Below, in pieces: positions 28,852 to 36,842 of a stretch of DNA of 64,000 nt. The position numbers and the translations under genes are program-made. The number at the start of each line of letters is the position of its first letter. Position 1 is the first letter of the stretch. This DNA is from an uncultured bacterium (GTDB lineage: Bacteria; Cyanobacteriota; Vampirovibrionia; Gastranaerophilales; Gastranaerophilaceae), in assembly GCA_947073645.1 (NCBI GenBank), contig CAMTMK010000005.1, forward strand, positions 31,977 through 95,976. Reading direction: 5' to 3'. The notes below the pieces were generated by a model. The model was not told the DNA's origin. It searched no databases and worked only from the letters and a program-made list of their open reading frames with translations.

Positions 28852-29703
28852 ATGAAAAATTTATACGATTATGAAAATACTCAGTCAGCTAATACTGATT
28901 TGCCTTTTGGTGCTTTTAAAAATGAAAGTTCCCCAGGACAAAAAGATGGTACAGATATTATTGCAGAACATATTCAAGATATAGCATATCCGTTGTATCA
29001 AGTTTTACAACTTGCAGGTATAGTGCCAAACGGTGAGTTGGAAGATGGAAACAATAAAAAACAGTTTATACAAGCTTTAACAAATATAGGAATTTTAAAA
29101 CATGCAGAAGGTGTTTCATACGAAGCTTCGATTCTTGTATGGCGTATTGTAGGTACAGAATTTGCTTTGTATCGTTCTAATTTTTCAGAAAACAATGCAG
29201 ACCTGAGTGATGAAGAATCTTGGACTAAGATACTCACAATTGATAATAAAAACAAAATAAACTTTCATGTAGAAACAAATATTTCAGGAAGTTTATCACT
29301 TCCCACTTTCTGTTTTAACTCGGGTGCAGTCGACAGTGACGGCAATTCTGCATTAATGACTGTTGAAAACGATATTTTGACCTTAAACGCTCCTGCTGTC
29401 GGTACAACAGCAGACGGAGAAACTTTTACGGTTTCTGAAAATATTACATTAGATATTAGTAATTTGGCAGACGGCAGTTATAATTGTTTCTACAACCCTG
29501 AAACTAACGGGCTTGAGATTTATAACAACGAAATTTTTGAACAAAAAGCAGAACCCGAAAATTGGAGCATAAACGATATTTGGGTCAACACGAGCATTAT
29601 GCCGAACGTTTCCTACAAAAAAGTATCGGATACTGAAAAAGTTGTCACTAAACTTGTTCAAACCGCTGATGTAGAGCGGGTTTCAAATGGGGGGGGGGGG
29701 TAA
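28852..29703 (+). CDS. tail fibre protein ending in a 12-G tract
   Basis: MKNLYDYENTQSANTDLPFGAFKNES... fibre N-terminus; C-terminus VERVSNGGGG stop. Confidence 0.8.
   Translation: MKNLYDYENTQSANTDLPFGAFKNESSPGQKDGTDIIAEHIQDIAYPLYQVLQLAGIVPNGELEDGNNKKQFIQALTNIGILKHAEGVSYEASILVWRIVGTEFALYRSNFSENNADLSDEESWTKILTIDNKNKINFHVETNISGSLSLPTFCFNSGAVDSDGNSALMTVENDILTLNAPAVGTTADGETFTVSENITLDISNLADGSYNCFYNPETNGLEIYNNEIFEQKAEPENWSINDIWVNTSIMPNVSYKKVSDTEKVVTKLVQTADVERVSNGGGG
29689..29700 (+). repeat. homopolymeric G12 tract (candidate phase-variation tract)
   Basis: caaatGGGGGGGGGGGGtaac read directly. Confidence 0.95.
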
Positions 29704-29705
29704 CT

Positions 29706-30152
29706 TTGAGCAATAAAGAATACAACCTTGCAAAACTACTCAAACGTATAAAAAAACTTGAAAACAATATTGACGGAGAATGGACGATTAGCAATATGAC
29801 TTTGTTAGCCTACACTTCAAATAATTTACCGCAAGATTTTGACGTTACGTATGATTTGAGTAATTATCTGCCTGATGACGGCAATATTTACGAATGTATT
29901 ATTAATGGTTATATTGAAACATTAGCATCAAATAGAATTTGTTCAATTTCTGTCGGTAAAGTTATAAACGGTGAAAGTTGTGGAGCAGGTGGAATGTTTT
30001 TAAAGTGTGGCGGAACAGTTTCTATTAGTTATGCTCATGGAACCATGCCCGTACTGGTTTTTGCAAATCGGAAATTAACAATTTTTCAGGCTGGTGCTGT
30101 CAGTACGGGAGCAGGCGGATTTAGTCTTTTAAGATACAGAAAGGTAAGGTAA
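29706..30152 (+). CDS. fibre tip/adhesin-like domain ORF (TTG start or frameshift-fused)
   Basis: 148-aa ORF starting TTG six bases past the G tract; would be fused to the upstream fibre at G13 or G10. Confidence 0.65.
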   Translation: MSNKEYNLAKLLKRIKKLENNIDGEWTISNMTLLAYTSNNLPQDFDVTYDLSNYLPDDGNIYECIINGYIETLASNRICSISVGKVINGESCGAGGMFLKCGGTVSISYAHGTMPVLVFANRKLTIFQAGAVSTGAGGFSLLRYRKVR

Positions 30153-30154
30153 AA

Positions 30155-30541
30155 GTGTTTTATATTCATGTAAGAAATGGAAATTTAATAGGTTGCGGGC
30201 AATTTAAAGCGGTTGATGAAGATATTTTGAATATTTCGATATCTGAGGAGCTTTATAATGATTTTTGTAAAATTCCCGAAAAATATATTTGCAACGATAG
30301 TGGAATATTTCTTAATCCTGAATATGAGCCTGCGGATAAAGAAAAGCAATTAAGAATTGTAAATATAAAACAAGAGCTTGTTGAACTTGATACAAAGCGC
30401 ATTCGTGCAATGTGTGAGCCGTCTTTGCGTGAAGACGGGCAAGATTGGTTGTGTTTTTATAATCAACAAGCGCAATGTTTGCGCACACAGTTGCAGGAGT
30501 TAGAAGAAAGGACGGGAAATGACTACAACATTAACAAATAG
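30155..30541 (+). CDS. tail fibre accessory/assembly-like protein (copy 1)
   Basis: C-terminal coiled region similar to the ORF at 31619-31972. Confidence 0.55.
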   Translation: MFYIHVRNGNLIGCGQFKAVDEDILNISISEELYNDFCKIPEKYICNDSGIFLNPEYEPADKEKQLRIVNIKQELVELDTKRIRAMCEPSLREDGQDWLCFYNQQAQCLRTQLQELEERTGNDYNINK

Positions 30542-31619
30542 ACCGTATAATAATTACACAAATAAATGTTCAGTTACAGGCGGTTACGATTTGGGTCAAT
30601 TGTATTTTTCCGACCATATATTAGAAGGCGACGAGGCTGTTGGCAAAGCTTTACTTGGTACTTATGTCTACAAGGACGGTATAGCAGGCATTCGTAATGG
30701 CTATCCTGAATTTTATGATAAGTATTTGGCATTAATGAAAGCTAGTGAAGCACAACAAGTAACACTTGGTGATAATACAATAACAATGTATATTAATGCA
30801 AACGGACTTCAATTTTATAATATTGCGGATAAAGAAGTTATTGACGCTTGGTATAATAAATATGGTAAAGCTTATTTCTTTGGCGTTGATGAAGAAAACG
30901 AAAGAATTTTCTTGCCGAGAGGTGAGCAATATTTAGTAATGGGTAAGAATAATACTGTACCTGTAAAGGTTTTTGGTACTGGTAAAACTCTAGGTCTTAC
31001 TAACGGTACTAATAATGTTGCATTGTCAGGTATTTCTGTTGACGGTCCACCTTGTACTTTAACTACTACTGGATTCAATGTTAATGTTGCAAATACTCCT
31101 ACTTCTCCTAGTGGTCGTAATTCTAAGGGTTATTATGGTGTAGTTACTAATCCATCTACTTCGGGCATACGGGGTACTGTTGATTTATCAAATATAGGTC
31201 AAAAGGCATATCTTTACATGGTTGTCGGCAATACAAAAGAAGTAACACATATTAGGACTACTATTCCCGAAGGTGAAGCTTTAGAACAGATTTATAAAAA
31301 TAAAGATGATATTACCATACTAAACGATAATAAAGTTGATTTAACCAATACGCAATGGGCAATAAATTCTTGTGCACTCGATTACAAAAATGCGATATCG
31401 CTTATGCTTACAACAACACCATATACAGCCCCTATAGATGGAGTTATTTTTGTAGCGGATAATAATACTTCAACCAAAAATCAGTTGATTATTGATGGTG
31501 TTTCTTTAGGTGCTGTTAAGTTGTATTTGAGTATTGCTATGCGTGTATCAAAAGGGAGTACGATAGCAACAGTTGCTGATATTCACGCTCAATTTATACC
31601 ATTGAAAGGAGCTGTATAA
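30519..31619 (+). CDS. second tail fibre/collar protein
   Basis: 366 aa; FDEENERIFLPRGEQ-like fibre motif (VDEENERIFLPRGEQYLVMG). Confidence 0.75.
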   Translation: MTTTLTNRPYNNYTNKCSVTGGYDLGQLYFSDHILEGDEAVGKALLGTYVYKDGIAGIRNGYPEFYDKYLALMKASEAQQVTLGDNTITMYINANGLQFYNIADKEVIDAWYNKYGKAYFFGVDEENERIFLPRGEQYLVMGKNNTVPVKVFGTGKTLGLTNGTNNVALSGISVDGPPCTLTTTGFNVNVANTPTSPSGRNSKGYYGVVTNPSTSGIRGTVDLSNIGQKAYLYMVVGNTKEVTHIRTTIPEGEALEQIYKNKDDITILNDNKVDLTNTQWAINSCALDYKNAISLMLTTTPYTAPIDGVIFVADNNTSTKNQLIIDGVSLGAVKLYLSIAMRVSKGSTIATVADIHAQFIPLKGAV

Positions 31620-31972
31620 TGACATATTACACAATTCAAAGTGATAAAATTTTAATGGCAGAAACAGAACAAGCATTAAGTAATTTTTATAATAATATCA
31701 AAATTTTGCCAGATGATTATGTAGAGGGCAAATATATTCTTGATAACAACATGCTTGTTCTTAATCCTGACTTTGAAGCGGAACAGGTGAATAGAGAACG
31801 CGAAATTCGAGTTTTAGAAATTAAATCACAATTGGTTGATTTGGATGCACAAGCAATCCGTCCGTTACGTGCAGTTTTAACAGATTGCGGAACTGACGAA
31901 GATAGAGAGATTTTAAAAGATATAGAAATGCAGGCTAATAATTTGCGCGCGGAATTAAGCAGTTTCCTGTAG
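31619..31972 (+). CDS. tail fibre accessory/assembly-like protein (copy 2)
   Basis: REIRVLEIKSQLVDLDAQAIRPLRA... parallels KQLRIVNIKQELVELDTKRIRAMCE in copy 1. Confidence 0.55.
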   Translation: MTYYTIQSDKILMAETEQALSNFYNNIKILPDDYVEGKYILDNNMLVLNPDFEAEQVNREREIRVLEIKSQLVDLDAQAIRPLRAVLTDCGTDEDREILKDIEMQANNLRAELSSFL

Positions 31973-32317
31973 ATTTTTATTAACAGCTTCTTCAATTAAA
32001 GCGTTAATGCTAACGCCTTTCATTTTTGCGGTTTTAGCAAGTCGGTAATGGGTTAAACCTGTAGTTCTGTAAGTTATATTTCCCTTAAAATCAGATAATT
32101 TAAGCGGTTCAGGGATTTCCATATTATTTGCAAGACTTGTATTAATATATGCTTCAAGTGCTTTTTTTAAATTTGTAATAACTTCTTCAGGAGAATCACC
32201 GCAAGTCATATTTTTTTCAAGTTCAACTATACTGCCGAGATAACAGCCGTCAGCGTCGCTCCATTCAACAATGTAGCTGTAAGGTAAATTCAAGTAGTAT
32301 TCAAGATTTTTTTTCAT
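31955..32317 (-). CDS. hicB: HicB-family antitoxin
   Basis: YSYIVEWSDADGCYLGSIVELEKNMTCGDSPEEVITNLKKALEAYI plus C-terminal RHH-like segment. Confidence 0.9.
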   Translation of the reverse strand: MKKNLEYYLNLPYSYIVEWSDADGCYLGSIVELEKNMTCGDSPEEVITNLKKALEAYINTSLANNMEIPEPLKLSDFKGNITYRTTGLTHYRLAKTAKMKGVSINALIEEAVNKNLQETA

Positions 32318-32318
32318 A

Positions 32319-32561
32319 TCAATACCCCTCATATTGTAGTACTGCTTGTAATTTTGCAACCATATACGGTTTTAAAGGATTTTGAGTAAGAACGATAGTG
32401 ACTGACGGAGCGTTAGGTTTTCTATAGGTTAAATGTGAGCTTCCGCCTGCCGGTCCTTGAGCAATGTATCCGAACATTTCAAGAATTTTTCTTGCTTCTG
32501 CCGGAGTTATTTCAGATTTGCCTTTAAGGATTTTTTGAATAAGTTTGTCTGTTTTACTCAT
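32319..32561 (-). CDS. hicA: HicA-family mRNA interferase toxin
   Basis: ARKILEMFGYIAQGPAGGSSHLTYRKPNAPSVTIVLTQNPLKPYMVAKL; conserved GSSH. Confidence 0.9.
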   Translation of the reverse strand: MSKTDKLIQKILKGKSEITPAEARKILEMFGYIAQGPAGGSSHLTYRKPNAPSVTIVLTQNPLKPYMVAKLQAVLQYEGY

Positions 32562-32567
32562 ATTATT

Positions 32568-32589
32568 ATGATAGCATATATGCTATCAT
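32568..32589 (-). promoter_or_regulatory. 22-bp perfect palindrome, candidate HicAB operator
   Basis: ATGATAGCATATATGCTATCAT a few bases upstream of hicA. Confidence 0.75.
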
Positions 32590-32695
32590 TTGTCAAGTAT
32601 TAAAACTAAAAATATTACGAAACATGTCGAAAAACAACAGAAAGTTAGGAAATTATTACAAAATTTGTCAAAAATGACAAGAAAGCGAGGAAATT

Positions 32696-32941
32696 ATGGA
32701 TGAAAAAATGAGAACTGTACTTTTAGGATGGTGCGAAAGACATGCGACTATATTGTCACCTGTAGTAGTTGCTGCATTAAAAGATTTGGTTGAAACAGTT
32801 GTTAAAACAACAGATACCCCACTTGATGATGCTATTGTATTACCTTTGACGGGAACAGTATTTAAGTCTTTAGATAGCTGGTTGCTCGAACAGGCTGATA
32901 AAATCGACGGTGTAGAGGGAAACTGCGGAGCGCATGTGTAA
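32696..32941 (+). CDS. hypothetical phage protein
   Basis: ORF with GCGAGGAAAT upstream. Confidence 0.6.
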   Translation: MDEKMRTVLLGWCERHATILSPVVVAALKDLVETVVKTTDTPLDDAIVLPLTGTVFKSLDSWLLEQADKIDGVEGNCGAHV

Positions 32942-33186
32942 TGTTTGATTTCGCGGGAGTAATAAAATCGGTCGGAGAGGTTTTTTCAAGCCTCTTCGAT
33001 TATTTTAAAACAGTAAAGGAAAATCAATCTGAAACAGAGGTTATACAAGATAAACATGATATGGAAAAGGCATGCAGGTATGCAGAGAATGCTATATCTA
33101 TAGTTGAAAAAAGCGCATTTTTCTTTAAGAAAAAAGACAAATTTCGTTTTGGATATTTTGTGAAAAAGTTTAGAAAATTTAAGTAG
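32941..33186 (+). CDS. hypothetical phage protein
   Basis: ORF, lysis-region context. Confidence 0.55.
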   Translation: MFDFAGVIKSVGEVFSSLFDYFKTVKENQSETEVIQDKHDMEKACRYAENAISIVEKSAFFFKKKDKFRFGYFVKKFRKFK

Positions 33187-33492
33187 GTGAAAATGCAAGC
33201 AGGAAATGAATTGATAACTTTTTTGGTATCACTTTTGGGTGGTGGTGGAATTGGTGGAGCTGTTGGATTTAACTTTGTGAAAGCGTATATACGTAGTGAA
33301 GCACGTGAGGCAGTTTCTTTTGATGTGAAAAAACTTGAACATGAGGATGAGGCATTGCACAAGCGGATAAACCACGTAGAAAACGAGTATGTCCAGTGTA
33401 AACATTGTAATACGCAACATTCAGGATTAAATATGACGCTAGGCAGTATGGATCACAAACTGGATATTTTAATTGAAAAGAAAATGAGGTAG
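33187..33492 (+). CDS. small membrane protein, possible holin/spanin-like
   Basis: N-terminal TM ELITFLVSLLGGGGIGGAVGFNFV then coiled coil; directly before endolysin. Confidence 0.5.
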   Translation: MKMQAGNELITFLVSLLGGGGIGGAVGFNFVKAYIRSEAREAVSFDVKKLEHEDEALHKRINHVENEYVQCKHCNTQHSGLNMTLGSMDHKLDILIEKKMR

Positions 33493-33496
33493 TAAA

Positions 33497-34018
33497 ATGA
33501 AAATATTTTTGAATGCAGGTCATGGTGGAAGTGACCCTGGAGCAGTTTCAAAAAATGGATTAAAAGAAAAAGATGTTACGAAGAAAATTTGTGACATATT
33601 AGCAATGATACTGCATAAAAGGGGGCATTTTGTTATACAGTACCAGGAGCAAAGATCTTATTTGGAAATAACAAAAGAAGAAAATAAAAGTGGAGTTGAT
33701 TTATTTATATCTGTACACTGTAATAGTTTTAGTGTTGATTCTGCACATGGTGTAGAAACTTTGTATTATCCAACTTCTATAAAAGGCAAAAAACTTGCTG
33801 AAAGTGTTCAAAAAGAATTGTTGGTAAAAACAGGTCTTTTTAATCGTGGGTGTAAAATGCGCAGAGATTTGCATGTATTAAATGCAACAAAAGCTCCTGC
33901 TGTATTAGTTGAGTGTGCATTTATATCAAATCCGACAGAAGAAAAACTTTTAAAAAGTAATCCTGAACTTTTTGCTCAAGGGATTGCTGATGGTATAGAA
34001 AATTATGTAACAATTTAG
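33497..34018 (+). CDS. N-acetylmuramoyl-L-alanine amidase (Amidase_3) endolysin
   Basis: MKIFLNAGHGGSDPGAV...DLFISVHCNSF...HGVETLYYPTS...PAVLVECAFISNPTEEKLL. Confidence 0.95.
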   Translation: MKIFLNAGHGGSDPGAVSKNGLKEKDVTKKICDILAMILHKRGHFVIQYQEQRSYLEITKEENKSGVDLFISVHCNSFSVDSAHGVETLYYPTSIKGKKLAESVQKELLVKTGLFNRGCKMRRDLHVLNATKAPAVLVECAFISNPTEEKLLKSNPELFAQGIADGIENYVTI

Positions 34019-34031
34019 TTCTCTTATATTT

Positions 34032-34055
34032 CCCTGCATTTTGCAGGGTTTTTTT
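34032..34055 (+). terminator. rho-independent terminator after endolysin
   Basis: CCCTGCA-ttt-TGCAGGG followed by T tract. Confidence 0.9.
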
Positions 34056-34273
34056 ATTTTAGAAATATTTACAAATTGTTTTATTTATATTATAATTTTA
34101 TTTTTAATATTATTTTTTATTACAAAGTGTAGTTTGAAAAGTTAGAATGAGTGCTTTGTTTATTATATTAAGACTTAGGCAGCCAAAAATTCGATAATAC
34201 TGTTAAAAAGTATAATATTTTCGGGTTTTGTTAAAACTTCTTTTAGTTCGAAGTATGTCCTACAAGGCGCCCC

Positions 34274-34311
34274 ATAGAAAAGCAGATAACAAAAGTTATC
34301 TGCTTTTCTAT
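34274..34311. terminator. 17-bp perfect stem hairpin, likely bidirectional terminator
   Basis: ATAGAAAAGCAGATAAC-aaaa-GTTATCTGCTTTTCTAT. Confidence 0.6.
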
Positions 34312-34331
34312 TTTACTGTAGTTTACTTTGA

Positions 34332-34526
34332 TGGTATCCTATAAATATAGTTAATGTAAAAGTAAGAATAGAATATAACGAATTCACAGAAGATGACGGA
34401 ATAATAGAAAGAAAAGTTTATCCCGTTGTATCTCCTAAAGTTGAATATTCTTTAACTGCAAAGGGGGAAAGTTTGATTCCGATTTTACTTGAAATGAGGA
34501 AATGGGGTGAAAAGTATGGAGAATAG
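34332..34526 (+). pseudogene. HxlR-family transcriptional regulator C-terminal remnant
   Basis: No start codon; open frame [45 protein letters not shown] is the HxlR C-terminal signature; N-terminal half absent. Confidence 0.75.
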
Positions 34527-34851
34527 ATTCTTATATAAATATATTCTTGTAAGTTTTTTTGTAATTGTTGTTATACCATGTTGTTTAACAAAATTGCCCT
34601 TGCAATACTTTGGATTTATTTTATCAATAATTTACTTTCTTGCAGTATTACCGATTTATTTTATATTAGCAGCTTTAACATGCAAAAAGAAATCAAAAAT
34701 GCTGTGGATTTTGCCAATTATTGATATTTTATTCTTTTTGCTGACGTCTGTATTATTTTTTAATTCGGGAATAGCTTTATACTTGCTAATTTATGTGCCA
34801 TTGGCATATATTGCAATTACAGTTAAATGTTTTTTGAAATCCAATCAATAA
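34507..34851 (+). CDS. small multi-TM membrane protein
   Basis: 114 aa highly hydrophobic ORF. Confidence 0.6.
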   Translation: MKSMENRFLYKYILVSFFVIVVIPCCLTKLPLQYFGFILSIIYFLAVLPIYFILAALTCKKKSKMLWILPIIDILFFLLTSVLFFNSGIALYLLIYVPLAYIAITVKCFLKSNQ

Positions 34852-35166
34852 GTTTTTTATATAGAGTCTCAAGTTCGTTTTTTTCAATTGATTGAGTTGT
34901 TTTCTATTTATGCAAATATTTAAGATTTCTTGGTCTATTCCCCGCAAGCATTCAAGTAATTCCTTTTTAGTTTTTACATAAGTGTTGGTTTCAATAAAAT
35001 ATTTGGCTTGCAAAATAAAAAATGTCATTTTGTATAAGTTTTGCAAATCTTCTGAAAAATTAGCCGAATGCACAAAACTATGAACTGCTGCGTGATATAA
35101 AGTTTCAGAACTTGTTTTAATATTCATTTGTTTCAAATAATTTAATTCTGCCATATTCGCCATCAT
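34786..35166 (-). CDS. HEPN-like domain protein (tentative)
   Basis: helical SSETLYHAAVHSFVHSANFSEDLQNLYKMTFFILQAKYFIETNTYVKTKKELLECL. Confidence 0.4.
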   Translation of the reverse strand: MMANMAELNYLKQMNIKTSSETLYHAAVHSFVHSANFSEDLQNLYKMTFFILQAKYFIETNTYVKTKKELLECLRGIDQEILNICINRKQLNQLKKTNLRLYIKNLLIGFQKTFNCNCNICQWHIN

Positions 35167-36343
35167 AGCCAGCTTGTTTTATTACTTTGCCTTGTCGTAG
35201 ACGTGAAATCCCTTCACCTAATAATGTTGAGTGTTTTGTAATTTCATCTATCGGAATACTTTGTAGTATTGCAAGTTCTGAACCAAATGTATTAATAAGG
35301 TTTTCATACTCTCTTGCTACAGATTTACTTGTTATACCTTTTTGCATAATTTCAGATAAAATTTCTTGTAGTGGAACAAGACTGTAAACTTTGCCGGAAG
35401 TTTCAGGTGGTGTAATAATTTTATCGCGGTCAGAAAGTTCATTTACTCTGTATAATACCCCGATAGTTAAAGGCTTTCCGCAAACAGGACAGATGCCGTT
35501 AAGTTTTTTGGTTTCTTCAGGTGTAAGATGTATACTGCATTTTCGGTGTCCGTCTTCATGATATTTGCCTTCTTCCGGAAAAAATTCTACTGTTCCGTCA
35601 TATCCATCGCCGGTTTTAAGTGCATGCTTAATAGAAAAATAATCAGGTTCTCTACTGAATACAGTAGCTTCTCTTGCTAATTTTGAAGGAGAATGTGCAT
35701 CAGAATTTGAAACAAGTCTGAATTTATCAAGTTTAGAAACATGCCAGTTCATTTCAGGGTCTGAAGAAAGCCCTGTTTCAAGGGCAAAAATATGTTCAGA
35801 AAGGTCGTCATAGCATTCTTCTATGCTGTCAAACCCTGATTTTGAACCAAGTACAGAGAACCAGGGTGTCCAAATGTGTGCAGGGATTATGTAAGAATGT
35901 TCGTTGCTTTCTAATGTAATTTCAAGTAAATTTCTGGAATCTAAGCCTAATATTGGTCGTCCGTCAGATTTTATATTACCTATAGAAGCAAGTTTGGTTC
36001 TAAATTTTTCTGCGGTTTGTATATCCGGTACAAAAACGATTTGGTGGACTTTTCGTGTTTTCTCCCATTTTTTGTATATAGTTGATATTTCAACAGATAG
36101 GATAAATTTTACGGATGCATTGATTGTTTTTTCTATCTCCGGTTTAAGTCTGAATGTTCCATTATCTGCAGGGATAAGTTTTTCTTTTATCTCATCAAAC
36201 CAAGCTGGATGTGTAAAATCGCCTGTTGAAATAAGGTTTAAACCTTTCTTTTTTGCCCATATTGCAAGTTCTTCAAGTGTACAATTTTTACTTGTTGCTC
36301 GTGAATATTTTGAATGTATATGTAAATCGGTATAGTAAAGCAT
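35117..36343 (-). CDS. Endonuclease Q family (PHP-domain) deaminated-base repair nuclease
   Basis: YYTDLHIHSKYSRATSKN...STGDFTHPAW...SNSDAHSPSKLAREA...CSIHLTPEET...CPVCGKPLTIGVLYRVNELSDR. Confidence 0.85.
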   Translation of the reverse strand: MLYYTDLHIHSKYSRATSKNCTLEELAIWAKKKGLNLISTGDFTHPAWFDEIKEKLIPADNGTFRLKPEIEKTINASVKFILSVEISTIYKKWEKTRKVHQIVFVPDIQTAEKFRTKLASIGNIKSDGRPILGLDSRNLLEITLESNEHSYIIPAHIWTPWFSVLGSKSGFDSIEECYDDLSEHIFALETGLSSDPEMNWHVSKLDKFRLVSNSDAHSPSKLAREATVFSREPDYFSIKHALKTGDGYDGTVEFFPEEGKYHEDGHRKCSIHLTPEETKKLNGICPVCGKPLTIGVLYRVNELSDRDKIITPPETSGKVYSLVPLQEILSEIMQKGITSKSVAREYENLINTFGSELAILQSIPIDEITKHSTLLGEGISRLRQGKVIKQAGYDGEYGRIKLFETNEY

Positions 36344-36344
36344 T

Positions 36345-36842
36345 TTATCTCCGCTGTTTTTCATTATCAAGTAACAGTTTTTTTATCTCAAGTCCGCCAG
36401 CGTATCCTGTTAAATTACCATTATGACCTATTACTCTGTGGCAAGGAATGATAATTGAAATTGGGTTCCGACCTACAGCTCCGCCTACTGCTTGTGCAGA
36501 TACTTTATTAATCTCTTTTTGCAGGGCAATTTTTTGAGCGATTTTACCATAGGTTGTAGTTTGTCCGTATGGGATTTCTTTTAAAATATTCCATACGGTT
36601 AATTGAAAATCTGAACCTTCAAGTTTTAATTTTGGTGTAAAATCAGGATTTTTCCCGCTAAAATATATATCAAGCCAGTTTTTTGTTTCATCAAATATTG
36701 GTAGATGTTTTTCTTTATATTCAGCTTGTAATGTGCTTCCAAAATATTTTGCATTTTCTAACCATAAACCAATGAGGGAGCGTTCATCGCTCCCCATTGT
36801 TATTTTTCCTATTGGTGAATTATAGTAATTAATATAGTGCAT
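36345..36842 (-). CDS. ogt: methylated-DNA--protein-cysteine S-methyltransferase
   Basis: IPCHRVIG active site, GGAVGRNPISIIIPCHRVIGHNGNLTGYAGGLEIKKLLL. Confidence 0.95.
   Translation of the reverse strand: MHYINYYNSPIGKITMGSDERSLIGLWLENAKYFGSTLQAEYKEKHLPIFDETKNWLDIYFSGKNPDFTPKLKLEGSDFQLTVWNILKEIPYGQTTTYGKIAQKIALQKEINKVSAQAVGGAVGRNPISIIIPCHRVIGHNGNLTGYAGGLEIKKLLLDNEKQRR

Larger units (their letters stand above)
1..34060. mobile_element. Prophage (temperate, lambda-type head genes plus Mu/P2-type contractile tail genes); left end lies outside the window
   Basis: Continuous syntenic block: repressor, replication genes, terminase, portal, protease, capsid, sheath, tube, tape measure, baseplate, fibres, endolysin, terminator. 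Right boundary is approximate. Confidence 0.93.

Noticed and set aside
34160-34280. Minus-strand fragment ...GAPCRTYFELKEVLTKPENIILFNSIIEFLAA* near the prophage edge
   Set aside because: Only ~40 codons, no start codon and no recognisable family; could be chance or a remnant.
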